64,000 nucleotides of DNA from Kaistia dalseonensis (GTDB lineage Bacteria > Pseudomonadota > Alphaproteobacteria > Rhizobiales > Kaistiaceae), in NCBI RefSeq assembly GCF_030814715.1, contig NZ_JAUSVO010000006.1, positions 1-64,000 of the forward strand. The letters run 5' to 3'. The position numbers and the translations under genes were made by a program. This document shows, piece after piece, positions 54,909-63,453 of this stretch; position 1 is the first letter of the stretch; every line of letters starts with the position of its first letter. The notes beneath the pieces are model-generated. The model had not been told where the DNA came from. It saw only the letters and a list, made by a program, of their open reading frames with translations, and searched no databases.

Positions 54909-54950
54909 CGCCGGGCGAGCCCCACTGGGACCCACGCCACGCGCCCGGCG
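54909..54950. terminator. Inverted repeat between the two convergent araC genes
   Basis: CGCCGGGCG (54909-54917) and CGCCCGGCG (54942-54950) form a 9-bp stem with a 24-base loop, directly after the first araC stop. Weak terminator call because of the long loop. Confidence 0.35.
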
Positions 54951-55040
54951 GGCCGCCGACAACGCCTCCCCCACAAGCGCATTGACCTTTCTGGCGAAAC
55001 CCGGTCAGCAAGCCAAACGGGCTCAACGCGGCTCTGCCGC

Positions 55041-55967
55041 TCAGCCGTTTGCGTCGAACGCGGCGGTCACCGCGCCAGTTCCGGCACTCTGGCCATCCCG
55101 GCGTCGCCTCGCTGCATCGCGCGACGGCGGGAACCCGAACTGCCGGGCATATTCACGGCTGAACTGCGTCGGGCTCCGGTAGCCCACATCGAACGCGATC
55201 GATGTTGCGTTGCCTTCACCCGCAATCAGGAGCGACCGCGCCTGCAGCAACCTCACATGCTTCTGGTATTGCAGCGGGCTGAGGGCGGTGACGGCCTTGA
55301 AGTGACGATGGAAGGCGGAAACGCTGAGGGCCGCCATCTCCGCCAAATCCCCGACCCGCAACGGCTTGGCGAAATTCTCCCGGATCCATTGGATAGCGAC
55401 GCCGATCCGCGAGAGCGCGGTGTCCGGCGTCGCGATGTCGCGCAGCATCCAGCCGAGCGGCCCCTGCAAAACCCGGAAGAGGATTTCGCGCTCATAGGCG
55501 GGAGCAAGGGCGGCGATCTCGTCCGGACGCTCCATCAGGCGCAGCATCCGAAGCCAGGCATCGAGAAGCTCAGCGGTCACAGGCGCAACCGAGAAGCCGG
55601 GGCTGTAAAGATCTCCTCCGGCAGGTTTGGGCAGATCCGCCAGCAGGTTGGCGACGATCGCCGGCTCCAGCGTCAGGCTGATCGCCAGATAGGGCGCGCC
55701 ATCGGCGGCGGGGTGCACCGAGCCCACCGCCGGCAGGTCGACCGACATGACGAAATAGGTCGCGGGATCATAGCGAAACGTCCGGTCGCCGACGGTCATG
55801 GTCTTCGACCCCGTCAGGATCAGGTTGATCATGGGATCGTAGACGGCGGCGAGCCGATGTTCCGGGATCTCGCCCTGCACCATGGCGACGCGGGGAATGC
55901 CCGTCTCCGTGCGGCGGTTCTCCGCCCGCGACGCCAGCCGCCTGAGTTCCTGAAGTGGCGTGTCCAT
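55041..55967 (-). CDS. AraC family transcriptional regulator (second paralog)
   Basis: A 308-residue regulator with the same architecture as the gene at 53952: cupin-like arm with YDPMINLILTGSKTMTVG and a C-terminal double helix-turn-helix (DLAEMAALSVSAFHRHFKAV, TSIAFDVGYRSPTQFSREYAR). The two share long stretches such as IQ/AWIRENFA and FHRHFKAVT, so they are paralogs. It is divergent from the SDR-VOC-SnoaL genes across 131 bases and probably controls them. ATG at 55967. Confidence 0.92.
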   Translation of the reverse strand: MDTPLQELRRLASRAENRRTETGIPRVAMVQGEIPEHRLAAVYDPMINLILTGSKTMTVGDRTFRYDPATYFVMSVDLPAVGSVHPAADGAPYLAISLTLEPAIVANLLADLPKPAGGDLYSPGFSVAPVTAELLDAWLRMLRLMERPDEIAALAPAYEREILFRVLQGPLGWMLRDIATPDTALSRIGVAIQWIRENFAKPLRVGDLAEMAALSVSAFHRHFKAVTALSPLQYQKHVRLLQARSLLIAGEGNATSIAFDVGYRSPTQFSREYARQFGFPPSRDAARRRRDGQSAGTGAVTAAFDANG

Positions 55968-56098
55968 GGCCGCGTTGTTTCATGCCAATGGCCCACATGC
56001 AACGAGAAAGCAGAAACAGGCAAGAATCGAAGAGAACTGCGCGAGCGCACCGGGCGACCGACGGCTATCACTCGCCTATCCCATCGCAGGAGCATCCC

Positions 56099-56842
56099 GT
56101 GAGCATCGTCATCATCACCGGCGGAAGCCGTGGCCTCGGCGCCAGCATCGCAGTCCAATGCGCAAAACGCGGCATGGGCGTCATCCTCACCTACAACAGC
56201 AATCGCCGCGCCGCCGAAACGGTCGTCGACACGATCGAGGCTGACGGCGGCAAGGCAGTCGCTCTCGAACTCGACGTCAGCCACAGTGAGACCTTCCCAG
56301 CCTTTCGCGACGCGGTCGGCGAAACCCTGGCAAAGACCTGGACCGCCAAGGCCTTTGACGTCCTCGTCAACAATGCCGGATACGGTCTCTACAACCCGAT
56401 CGCGTCCGTGACCGAAGACGAGTTCGACGGGCTGTTCCGCGTCCATCTCAAGGGGCCGTTCTTCCTGACGCAGACCCTGCTTCCGCTGATGGCCGATGGC
56501 GGTCACATCGTGAACGTGACGAGCGCGACCAGCCGCGTGGCGACCGCCGGCGTGGCGCCCTATGCCGCCTTCAAGGGCGGGCTCGAAGTGCTGACCCGCT
56601 ACATGGCCAAGGAGTTCGGCGAACGCCGCATCCGCGCCAACTCCATTGCACCCGGACCGATCCGCACCGAACTCGGCGGCGGTCTCACACCGGAATTCGA
56701 GGCGCTGCTCGCCGGGCAGACGGCGCTCGGCCGCGTCGGCGAGCCGGACGATGTCGGTTGCATGGTCGCGAGCCTGTTGTCGGAGGAGAACCGCTGGATC
56801 AACGCCCAGACCATCGAAATCAGCGGCGGCTACATCATCTAA
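56099..56842 (+). CDS. SDR family oxidoreductase
   Basis: A 247-residue classical short-chain dehydrogenase of the FabG-like group. Motifs: VIITGGSRGLGASIAVQ (cofactor), VLVNNAGYGLY, VNVTSATSR with catalytic serine, YAAFKGG (catalytic tyrosine and lysine), IAPGPIRTELGGG. The start is GTG at 56099 with AGGAG 6 bases upstream, preferred over an in-frame ATG at 55955 that lies inside the araC gene. It heads a three-gene unit with VOC and SnoaL-like genes; substrate unknown. Confidence 0.92.
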   Translation: MSIVIITGGSRGLGASIAVQCAKRGMGVILTYNSNRRAAETVVDTIEADGGKAVALELDVSHSETFPAFRDAVGETLAKTWTAKAFDVLVNNAGYGLYNPIASVTEDEFDGLFRVHLKGPFFLTQTLLPLMADGGHIVNVTSATSRVATAGVAPYAAFKGGLEVLTRYMAKEFGERRIRANSIAPGPIRTELGGGLTPEFEALLAGQTALGRVGEPDDVGCMVASLLSEENRWINAQTIEISGGYII

Positions 56843-56853
56843 AGGAGGCTCAC

Positions 56854-57255
56854 ATGCTCGATCACATCTTCCTGACGGTCAGTGACGTCGAACGCTCGAT
56901 CGCCTTTTACGAGAAGGTGCTCCCGATCCTCGGGATCACCACTCGCCACGACTATGACGGCCGCCGGGGCCCGGCAGGGCATCCCGACCTCAAGGGCTTC
57001 GGTACGAAGGGCCGGATGTTCTTCTGGCTGAGCCAGGGCGCGGCCATGCCCGGCTCCGTGCATGTCGGTTTCGTCGCCGATTCCGAGGCAATCGTGAATG
57101 CCGCTTATCGCGAGGCCTTGGCCGCCGGAGCGACCGAGATCCACCCGCCGGGGCCGCAGCTTCACTATGATCCCCGCTATTACGCCGCGCAGGTCCGCGA
57201 TCTGGACGGTCATAGCCTCGAATTCGTCTTCAAGAGCTGGCAACACGGGAGTTGA
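56854..57255 (+). CDS. VOC family protein
   Basis: A 133-residue vicinal-oxygen-chelate protein. MLDHIFLTVSDVERSIAFYEKVL is the first half-site (histidine at residue 4), SVHVGFVADS carries another histidine, and YAAQVRDLDGHSLEFVF the glutamate near the C-terminus, so a metal site is plausible. The ribosome site AAAGGAGG is nearly perfect. It lies 11 bases after the SDR gene and 4 bases before the SnoaL-like gene. Confidence 0.88.
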   Translation: MLDHIFLTVSDVERSIAFYEKVLPILGITTRHDYDGRRGPAGHPDLKGFGTKGRMFFWLSQGAAMPGSVHVGFVADSEAIVNAAYREALAAGATEIHPPGPQLHYDPRYYAAQVRDLDGHSLEFVFKSWQHGS

Positions 57256-57259
57256 CGCG

Positions 57260-57619
57260 ATGACCGCCAAGACCACGATGACCACCAAGACACTGCGCGA
57301 GACGGCAGATGCGCTGATCGCCGCCACCAATGCCTTCGACGTCGACACGACATTGACCCTGTTCACACCGAATGCGGTGATCGACGACCCGTCGACGGGT
57401 CACCGTTTCGACGGCCATGCCGGCATTCGCGATTATGTCGAGCGGTACTTCGTCGGCTATCACACGGTGACCCGCTTCCTTTCGATCGAGATGACCGGCG
57501 AGACACGGGCGCGCTTGCGCGTCGATTTCACCGGAGACTTCGGTCACGAGATCGGCCTCCTCGACATCTCGGTCGATGCCCACGGGCTGATCACGCGCAT
57601 CGACGCCGATCTCGAATGA
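57260..57619 (+). CDS. SnoaL/NTF2-like (nuclear transport factor 2 fold) protein
   Basis: A 119-residue small alpha+beta-cone protein. ADALIAATNAFDVDTTLTLF followed by NAVIDDPSTGHRFDGHAGIRDYVERYF is the NTF2-like pattern; the aspartate-rich pocket could serve as a general acid/base or ligand site. Role unknown; as last gene of the SDR-VOC unit it may bind or isomerise the same compound. The start codon at 57260 is 4 bases after the VOC stop. Confidence 0.85.
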   Translation: MTAKTTMTTKTLRETADALIAATNAFDVDTTLTLFTPNAVIDDPSTGHRFDGHAGIRDYVERYFVGYHTVTRFLSIEMTGETRARLRVDFTGDFGHEIGLLDISVDAHGLITRIDADLE

Positions 57620-57763
57620 TGGCCTGCCAGGGGTGAAGCCGCCGATCGCGATTGCGCCCTGGAGGCGGCGCACCTCATACGACAGGATGGGGATGGCCGG
57701 TCTGCCCGGCGGCGGGCCCGCTTTACTCGGGCGAACCGGCCTGACAATGTGCTCGCCCGATAG

Positions 57764-58942
57764 TTGATCGAGGCCCCCTTGGATCAGAACGAGACCGACG
57801 CCCCGAAACCGGCGCTGACTGGCAGCGCGCGCGCGGTGTTCCGGCAACTGGTCGAGGGTGGCCCCTCGACGCGCCCGCATATCGGCTCGTCACTGAGCCT
57901 GTCGCGCCCGACAATGTCGGCGGCGATCGCCGAACTCGAGCGTCCGCAATACGTCGAGATGATCGGCGCCGTGCGGGGGGCACTCGGGCGCAGCGCCGCG
58001 CAATACCGGGTCGGCAGCGGCGCCGGCCACGTCATCGCCGTCGATGCGGGTTCGACCCATGTGCGGCTGCGGGTGTCGACGCTCGACCGCAGGCTGCTGA
58101 CAAGCCGGGTGCTGCGCCTGCCGGTGAGCCAGATCTCGATGAACGAAGAGGTCAGCCGCGCCGTGGCGGCCGAGGTCGCGGCGGCCCAAGCGGCGATGCG
58201 GCCGAGCTGGGGTCCGCTGCGCGCCATGGGTCTTGCCCTGCCGACGCGCGTCGTCGGGCCGACCGGAGACGTGGCCTCGACGCGGCAGGAGATCGTGTTC
58301 AGCGCCTTCACCCCGCCCCCCGGCGTCGCGCTGGTGCTGGAGAACAATGTCAACTGCGCCGCGGTGGCCGAGCAGCATTATGGCGCGGCGCGCGGCGCGC
58401 AGAGCTTTGCCTATGTCCAGGTCGGGCTGAAGATCGGCATGGGGCTGGTGCTGGGCGAACAATTGGTGCGCGGCCGCAACGGCGCAGCCGGCGAGATCGG
58501 CCATCTGAGCTTTCCCTTCGCGCCAGGCGCCAGCCCGCAGCCGGGCGAGGCCGAACATTATCTGGGCACGGAAGCCTTCATGGCCCGCGTCAGGGCAGAC
58601 TGGCCCGAAGCGGCAGGCGACGCACCGGCCGACACTGCCGAACTGCTCGCGATCGCCGGATCAGGCCATGTCGAGGCGCTTCGCCACGTCGCCCGGCACG
58701 CGCTGGACATCGGCGCAGTCATCGCGACCTGCGTCAGCGTCGTCGATCCGGGCCTCGTCGTATTGGGCGGCGGCCTCGGTGCCTCGCCGCTTCTCCTGCC
58801 CGGCGTTGCCGAGGCCGCCAACCGCCTGTCCTATCCGGTCGAGATCCGCAACACGCTGCTCGGGGCGGACGCGACCGTGCTCGGCATCGAGCGCCTCGCC
58901 ATCGAGGCGGCGATGGCGGTGTTGCTGGGTGACGAGGCCTGA
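57764..58942 (+). CDS. ROK family transcriptional repressor
   Basis: A 392-residue ROK protein with an N-terminal winged helix (about residues 20-80, FRQLVEGGPSTRPHIGSSL) and the ROK sugar-binding fold. Kinase residues are degenerate: the site read ENDAN in ROK kinases is ENNVN, replacing the catalytic aspartate, and the CxCGxxGC zinc loop is absent after GEIGHLSF. It should therefore be a sugar-sensing repressor, not a kinase. The likely start is TTG at 57764. It precedes a carbohydrate ABC operon whose promoter has a 15-base palindrome, the probable operator. Confidence 0.86.
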   Translation: MIEAPLDQNETDAPKPALTGSARAVFRQLVEGGPSTRPHIGSSLSLSRPTMSAAIAELERPQYVEMIGAVRGALGRSAAQYRVGSGAGHVIAVDAGSTHVRLRVSTLDRRLLTSRVLRLPVSQISMNEEVSRAVAAEVAAAQAAMRPSWGPLRAMGLALPTRVVGPTGDVASTRQEIVFSAFTPPPGVALVLENNVNCAAVAEQHYGAARGAQSFAYVQVGLKIGMGLVLGEQLVRGRNGAAGEIGHLSFPFAPGASPQPGEAEHYLGTEAFMARVRADWPEAAGDAPADTAELLAIAGSGHVEALRHVARHALDIGAVIATCVSVVDPGLVVLGGGLGASPLLLPGVAEAANRLSYPVEIRNTLLGADATVLGIERLAIEAAMAVLLGDEA

Positions 58943-58985
58943 ATCAGGCCCTTCCCGAATTCCGACGCCCGCCCTGCATAGGGGC

Positions 58986-59027
58986 TTGACTGTCGCCTCG
59001 ATAATTTTGTTAGTTAGGCTGCCTAAC
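58986..59027 (+). promoter_or_regulatory. Promoter and palindromic operator of the sugar ABC operon
   Basis: TTGACT (58986-58991) is a good -35; the -10 area about 17-19 bases later overlaps the perfect palindrome GTTAGGC-T-GCCTAAC (59013-59027). A repressor bound there would block RNA polymerase. The ROK protein encoded upstream is the obvious candidate. Confidence 0.65.
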
Positions 59028-59081
59028 ACAAAAAGAATATCCACCGAGTGGCGAACTGTCGTGAAATTTCAGGAGGGAAGA

Positions 59082-60356
59082 TTGAGAACTCTCAATAAAC
59101 TTCGGGCCGGCATTGCCGGTGTCGTCGCGCTGGCCGCAATCGGATCGGCCGGGATAGCCGCCGCCGAGGACGTCAAGCTGCAATACTGGGTCTATTCCGA
59201 CTTCGCGCAGGGCGACGCTTTGGCACTGCAGCAGGAATTCATCAAGGAATTCACCGCCAAACACCCGGGCGTGAGCATCGAGATCGTCGGCAAGGGCGAT
59301 GACGACCTGACCGCCGGCCAGGTTGCCGGCGCTGCCAGCCGCCAGCTGCCCGACGTGTTCATGAACGCCCAGTCTGTGGGTGCGCAACTCGTCGATGTCG
59401 GCGCGCTCGACAATCTCTACACCAAATGGATGGCGCTGCCCGAAGACTACCGGGCCCAGTTCGATGCCGATGCGCTCAAGGGCTGCATGCCCAAGCCGGA
59501 CGAACTCTATTGCCTGCCCTATACCGGCTTCGGCTCGCTGCTGTTCCGCAACCTGACCGTCCTGGAAAAGGCCGGCATCGACGCGTCGACGCCGCCGGCG
59601 ACCTGGGACGAATGGCTCGCCCAGATGAAGAAGGTCAAGGAAGCCGGGATGTATGCGATCCCGGACGATACGCTGGTGTTCAACTCGGTCGCGGAAATCT
59701 ATGCGACGTCAGGCGGTAACGACAGCTGGGGCTTCGACTGGGCCAATCGCAAGACCCGCATCGATCCCGCGATCATGACCAAGGTCCTGCAGAAGTTCGT
59801 CGACATGAAGGAGCTGAACAGCAGCACCAGCCGCAATGATCAGGCGACGAAGGACCTCTTCATCTCCAACCAGCTCGCCTTTCACAATATCGGCCCCTGG
59901 GTCAACCCGACCTATGCCGACGCCGCCAAGACCAGCGGGCTCAAATATGACTTCGTGCTGATCCCCGGCGATACGCCCGGCAAGACCGGCGGCATCCGCA
60001 GCTACGAGATGATCGGCGTGGCGCCGGGCCCGCATGCCGATCTGGCATTCGAGTTCGCCACCTATGTCACCGAAAAGGGCCAGATGGCTCGCTGGGCGAA
60101 GCTGCTGTCGCGCTACAATGCCAACGCGGCTGCCATGGCTGATCCCGACGTCTCGGCGCTGCCGCTGATCAAGGTCTCGGTCGAGGCGGCGCATGGAGCG
60201 ATGGATGTCGCGGCGCCCTATTTCATCAGTTCGGTGCCGAGCTGCTACAACTCGACCGTCACCGACATCGCCTCTGCGACCGCCGACGGGGAATACACGC
60301 CCGAAGCCGGCGCCAAGGAGATGATCACGCAGTTGAACGACTGCCTGGCACGGTAG
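59082..60356 (+). CDS. Sugar ABC transporter substrate-binding protein
   Basis: Periplasmic solute-binding protein of the carbohydrate (family 1) type, 424 residues. A signal peptide spans about residues 1-26 (RTLNKLRAGIAGVVALAAIG, cleavage near GIAAAED). The mature part starts VKLQYWVYSDFAQGDALAL and has the two-lobe pattern with YCLPYTGFGSLLFRN and a hinge near YEMIGVAPG. TTG at 59082 is the start, fixed by AGGAGG 5 bases upstream. It is followed by two permease genes, an ATPase and a BadF-type kinase gene, giving a complete importer. The ligand is probably an oligo- or amino sugar (inference from the kinase). Confidence 0.92.
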   Translation: MRTLNKLRAGIAGVVALAAIGSAGIAAAEDVKLQYWVYSDFAQGDALALQQEFIKEFTAKHPGVSIEIVGKGDDDLTAGQVAGAASRQLPDVFMNAQSVGAQLVDVGALDNLYTKWMALPEDYRAQFDADALKGCMPKPDELYCLPYTGFGSLLFRNLTVLEKAGIDASTPPATWDEWLAQMKKVKEAGMYAIPDDTLVFNSVAEIYATSGGNDSWGFDWANRKTRIDPAIMTKVLQKFVDMKELNSSTSRNDQATKDLFISNQLAFHNIGPWVNPTYADAAKTSGLKYDFVLIPGDTPGKTGGIRSYEMIGVAPGPHADLAFEFATYVTEKGQMARWAKLLSRYNANAAAMADPDVSALPLIKVSVEAAHGAMDVAAPYFISSVPSCYNSTVTDIASATADGEYTPEAGAKEMITQLNDCLAR

Positions 60357-60425
60357 TCCGTCGCCCGCGGCGCGCCGGGGCAAGACCCGGCCGCGCTGCT
60401 CTGCCCGAACGCTGTTGAATGGCCG

Positions 60426-60448
60426 GGCCGCCCGCTATCCGGGCGGCC
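60426..60448 (+). terminator. Intercistronic stem-loop after the binding-protein gene
   Basis: GGCCGCCCG (60426-60434) pairs with CGGGCGGCC (60440-60448) over a 5-base loop; no T run. Such hairpins after binding-protein genes commonly stabilise or partly terminate the transcript so that binding protein exceeds permease. Confidence 0.55.
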
Positions 60449-60591
60449 ACGGCACGCAATCGGGATGAACGCCTCGACGAGACGCGGCGATCCCGGCCGG
60501 CCGTCCGACGGCCGGACAGCGTAGCCGCCCCCGCCTGTGCAGACACATCAAGGCCGTCCTGATCCGGCCACGGCACCGCAACGGAGCGCCC

Positions 60592-61479
60592 ATGACCCTT
60601 CGCCGCTACCTGCCGCACTACCTCATGATCGCGCCGTTCATCATCCTGTTCGCGATGTTCTTCCTCTACCCGATCCTCAGCGGGCTCTATTACAGCTTCC
60701 ACGCCTGGAATGGCGTCCGGCCGCCCGAATTCATCGGCCTGACCAACTACCAGAAGATCATCGCCTCGCGCGATTTCGCGACCGCGATGCGCAATCTTCT
60801 GACCTATGTGGCGATCACCGTGCCGGCGGGCATCCTCGTCGCGCTTGGTCTGGCGCTCCTGGTCGACAACTTCACCGGACGCTGGGCCAACTTCTTCCGC
60901 AACGCCTATTTCATGCCCGTGGTGCTGCCGGCCTTCCTCGCGGCGACCATCTGGCGCTGGATCTACGCGCCGAACTTCGGGCTGCTCAACATGATGCTCG
61001 GCTGGTTCGGCCTGCCCTCGGTCAACTTCCTCAACGACACCGGCACGATGCTCTACGCGCTGGTCGCGGTCGATGTCTGGGTTTCCGCCGGCTTCAACAT
61101 GGTGATCATCCTGGCCGGCCTGAAGAACATCCCGACCGAGCTCTACGAAGCCGCGCGGCTCGACGGCGCCAGCAAGGGGCAGCAGATCGTCCACATCACC
61201 ATCCCGATGCTGGGGCCGGTCCTGTTCTTCGTCGTGACCTACGGGCTGATCTCGGCCATGCAAGTCTTCGACAAGCCATGGCTGCTGACCGGGTCGTCCT
61301 TCACGACCTATGGCGGGCGCCGCAACGCGCTTCTCTTTCCGGTGATGGACATGATGGGACGCGCCTTTGGCGGCGTCCGCTTCGGCGAGGCCGCGGCCTA
61401 TGGCTTCATCCTCACCGTCGCCATCATGGTTCTCACCGCGGCGATGTTCGCTCTGCGCGGCTGGAGGGGTCGCAAATGA
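60592..61479 (+). CDS. Sugar ABC transporter permease (MalF-type)
   Basis: A 295-residue inner-membrane permease with six membrane segments. The cytoplasmic EAA loop reads EAARLDGASKGQQIVHITIPM, which docks the ATPase. N-terminal RRYLPHYLMIAPFIILFAMFF is the typical first helix. It follows the binding-protein gene by 235 bases and overlaps the second permease gene as ATGA. Confidence 0.94.
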   Translation: MTLRRYLPHYLMIAPFIILFAMFFLYPILSGLYYSFHAWNGVRPPEFIGLTNYQKIIASRDFATAMRNLLTYVAITVPAGILVALGLALLVDNFTGRWANFFRNAYFMPVVLPAFLAATIWRWIYAPNFGLLNMMLGWFGLPSVNFLNDTGTMLYALVAVDVWVSAGFNMVIILAGLKNIPTELYEAARLDGASKGQQIVHITIPMLGPVLFFVVTYGLISAMQVFDKPWLLTGSSFTTYGGRRNALLFPVMDMMGRAFGGVRFGEAAAYGFILTVAIMVLTAAMFALRGWRGRK

Positions 61480-62318
61480 ACCGCATGTCGCGTCCCTCCA
61501 TCTGGACCGTCCTCAAATGGGTCCTGGCGGTCTCGATTGCCGCCATCGCGCTCTTTCCGATCTGGTGGATGATCAATGTCGTCTTCGCGGTGCCGGGCGA
61601 GCCCGTATCGCTCAATCCGCGGCTCTTCCCGACCTCGATCCCAGCCGGCATCGAGAAGATCCGCCTGATCTTCACCGAGACCGATTACCTGCGCGCCTAT
61701 GGCATCTCGCTGCTCTATGCGGTGCTGACCATCGCAGGCGTCTTGATCATCGGCTCGCTCGCCGCCTTCGAGTTTGCGCTGTTCGATTTTCCCGGCCGCA
61801 GGCCCCTGTTCGGCGTGGTGATGCTCTCGCTGATGGTGCCGACGGCGGTAACGATCATCCCGACCTATCTGCTGACATCGCAGCTCGGCTGGCTGAACAC
61901 GATGCAGGGTCTCGTCGTGCCCGGCCTCGCCTCCGCCTTTGGCCTGTTCATGCTGATGCAGTTCATGCGCGCCATCCCCTCGGACATGATCGAGGCGGCG
62001 CGGCTCGATGGCGCCAGCCACTTCCAGATCTACTGGCATGTCGCGCTGCCGCTCTGCCGCAACGCGCTGGTGACGCTGGCCATCCTCACCTTCATGCAGA
62101 CATGGGGCAATTACATGTGGCCGCTCATCGTCAGCTCGCGCCCCGAAATGTACACGGTCGGTCAGGTCGTCGGACTGTTCAACTCGCCGCTGTCGCACCA
62201 GACGGTCGACACGGTGATGACCGCCAATCTTCTCGCCGCGATCCCCCCGCTCGTCTTCTTCCTGATCTTCCAGCGCAAGATCGTCGCGGGCATCGCCATG
62301 TCGGGAACCAAGGGCTGA
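61476..62318 (+). CDS. Sugar ABC transporter permease (MalG-type)
   Basis: A 280-residue second permease subunit with six membrane segments and EAA loop EAARLDGASHFQIYWHVALPL. The start ATG overlaps the previous stop. C-terminal QRKIVAGIAMSGTKG is the usual MalG-family ending. It forms the translocation channel with the MalF-type subunit. Confidence 0.94.
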   Translation: MNRMSRPSIWTVLKWVLAVSIAAIALFPIWWMINVVFAVPGEPVSLNPRLFPTSIPAGIEKIRLIFTETDYLRAYGISLLYAVLTIAGVLIIGSLAAFEFALFDFPGRRPLFGVVMLSLMVPTAVTIIPTYLLTSQLGWLNTMQGLVVPGLASAFGLFMLMQFMRAIPSDMIEAARLDGASHFQIYWHVALPLCRNALVTLAILTFMQTWGNYMWPLIVSSRPEMYTVGQVVGLFNSPLSHQTVDTVMTANLLAAIPPLVFFLIFQRKIVAGIAMSGTKG

Positions 62319-62331
62319 TCGGAGAACAATC

Positions 62332-63453
62332 ATGGCATTCCTCGACATCAAGGCCGTCTCCAAGTCCTTCGGCGCCCAAAGCGTGCTCAAGGACGTCGAC
62401 CTCTCCATCGAGCGCGGCGAATTCGTCGTGTTCGTCGGGCCGTCGGGCTGCGGAAAATCAACGCTGCTGCGGATCATCACAGGGCTCGAGACCGTCAGCT
62501 CGGGGACGATCTCGATCGAAGACGAGGTGGTCAACGATGTCGAGCCGGCCAAGCGCGGCACGGCGATGGTGTTCCAGTCCTATGCCCTCTATCCGCATAT
62601 GACGACCTTCCAGAACGTCTCGTTCAGCCTGCGCATGGCCCATCGCCCGCGCGCCATGATCGCCGACAAGGTGCAGAAGGCTGCGGCGATCCTCCGGCTC
62701 GACACGCTGCTGGAGCGCAAGCCCGGCCAGCTTTCCGGCGGCCAGAAGCAGCGCGTCGCCATCGGTCGGGCGATCGTGCGCGAGCCGCGCGTGTTCCTGT
62801 TCGACGAGCCGCTGTCGAACCTTGATGCGGAGCTCCGCGTGCAGATGCGGGCCGAGTTGATGGACCTGCACCGGCGCCTCGGCACGACGATGATCTATGT
62901 CACGCACGACCAGGTCGAGGCGATGACACTGGCCGACAAGATGGTGGTGATGCATGCCGGCCGGGTCCAACAGGCGGGCAAGCCGCTCGACCTCTATGAC
63001 GACCCCGACAATCGCTTCGTCGCCGGCTTCGTCGGTTCGCCCAAGATGAATTTCCTGCCCGCAACCGTGCTCTCCTCGTCGGGAGAGGGCCTCCGCCTCG
63101 GCCATATCGGCGGCACGGGCGAGGCGACGCTGCCCTTTTCCGCGCCCGGTCTCGCCGGGCCGATCGAGATCGGCCTCCGTCCCGAGCGGCTGCACCTGCT
63201 GGCGCCGGGCACGACCCCGCCCGTCGACAGGCTGGTCGTCGAAGGCACGGTGGCGCTGGTCGAGGAGCTGGGATCGGAGAGCTTCGTCCATATGGACCTT
63301 GCCGACGGAACGCGGATGACGATCCGCGCCGGGCGCGACGAAGTCGTGCATGAACGATCGCTGCGGGCGACCGCCGATCTCCGCCACGCCCTGCTGTTCG
63401 GTGCCGATGGCCTGCGCATCCGCAGCCGGACCCAGGGCGGAGTGCAGCCATGA
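62332..63453 (+). CDS. Sugar ABC transporter ATP-binding protein (UgpC/MsmK-type)
   Basis: A 373-residue ATPase. Walker [10 protein letters not shown], signature [14 protein letters not shown], Walker [13 protein letters not shown] and switch histidine in [11 protein letters not shown] are intact. The C-terminal TOBE/OB regulatory domain (about 240-370) is present with [10 protein letters not shown]. It lies 13 bases after the MalG-type gene and overlaps the kinase gene as ATGA, so it belongs to the same operon. Confidence 0.95.
   Translation: MAFLDIKAVSKSFGAQSVLKDVDLSIERGEFVVFVGPSGCGKSTLLRIITGLETVSSGTISIEDEVVNDVEPAKRGTAMVFQSYALYPHMTTFQNVSFSLRMAHRPRAMIADKVQKAAAILRLDTLLERKPGQLSGGQKQRVAIGRAIVREPRVFLFDEPLSNLDAELRVQMRAELMDLHRRLGTTMIYVTHDQVEAMTLADKMVVMHAGRVQQAGKPLDLYDDPDNRFVAGFVGSPKMNFLPATVLSSSGEGLRLGHIGGTGEATLPFSAPGLAGPIEIGLRPERLHLLAPGTTPPVDRLVVEGTVALVEELGSESFVHMDLADGTRMTIRAGRDEVVHERSLRATADLRHALLFGADGLRIRSRTQGGVQP

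Noticed and set aside
57764-58942. ROK glucokinase
   Set aside because: An N-terminal winged helix is present and the catalytic aspartate and zinc cysteines are absent.
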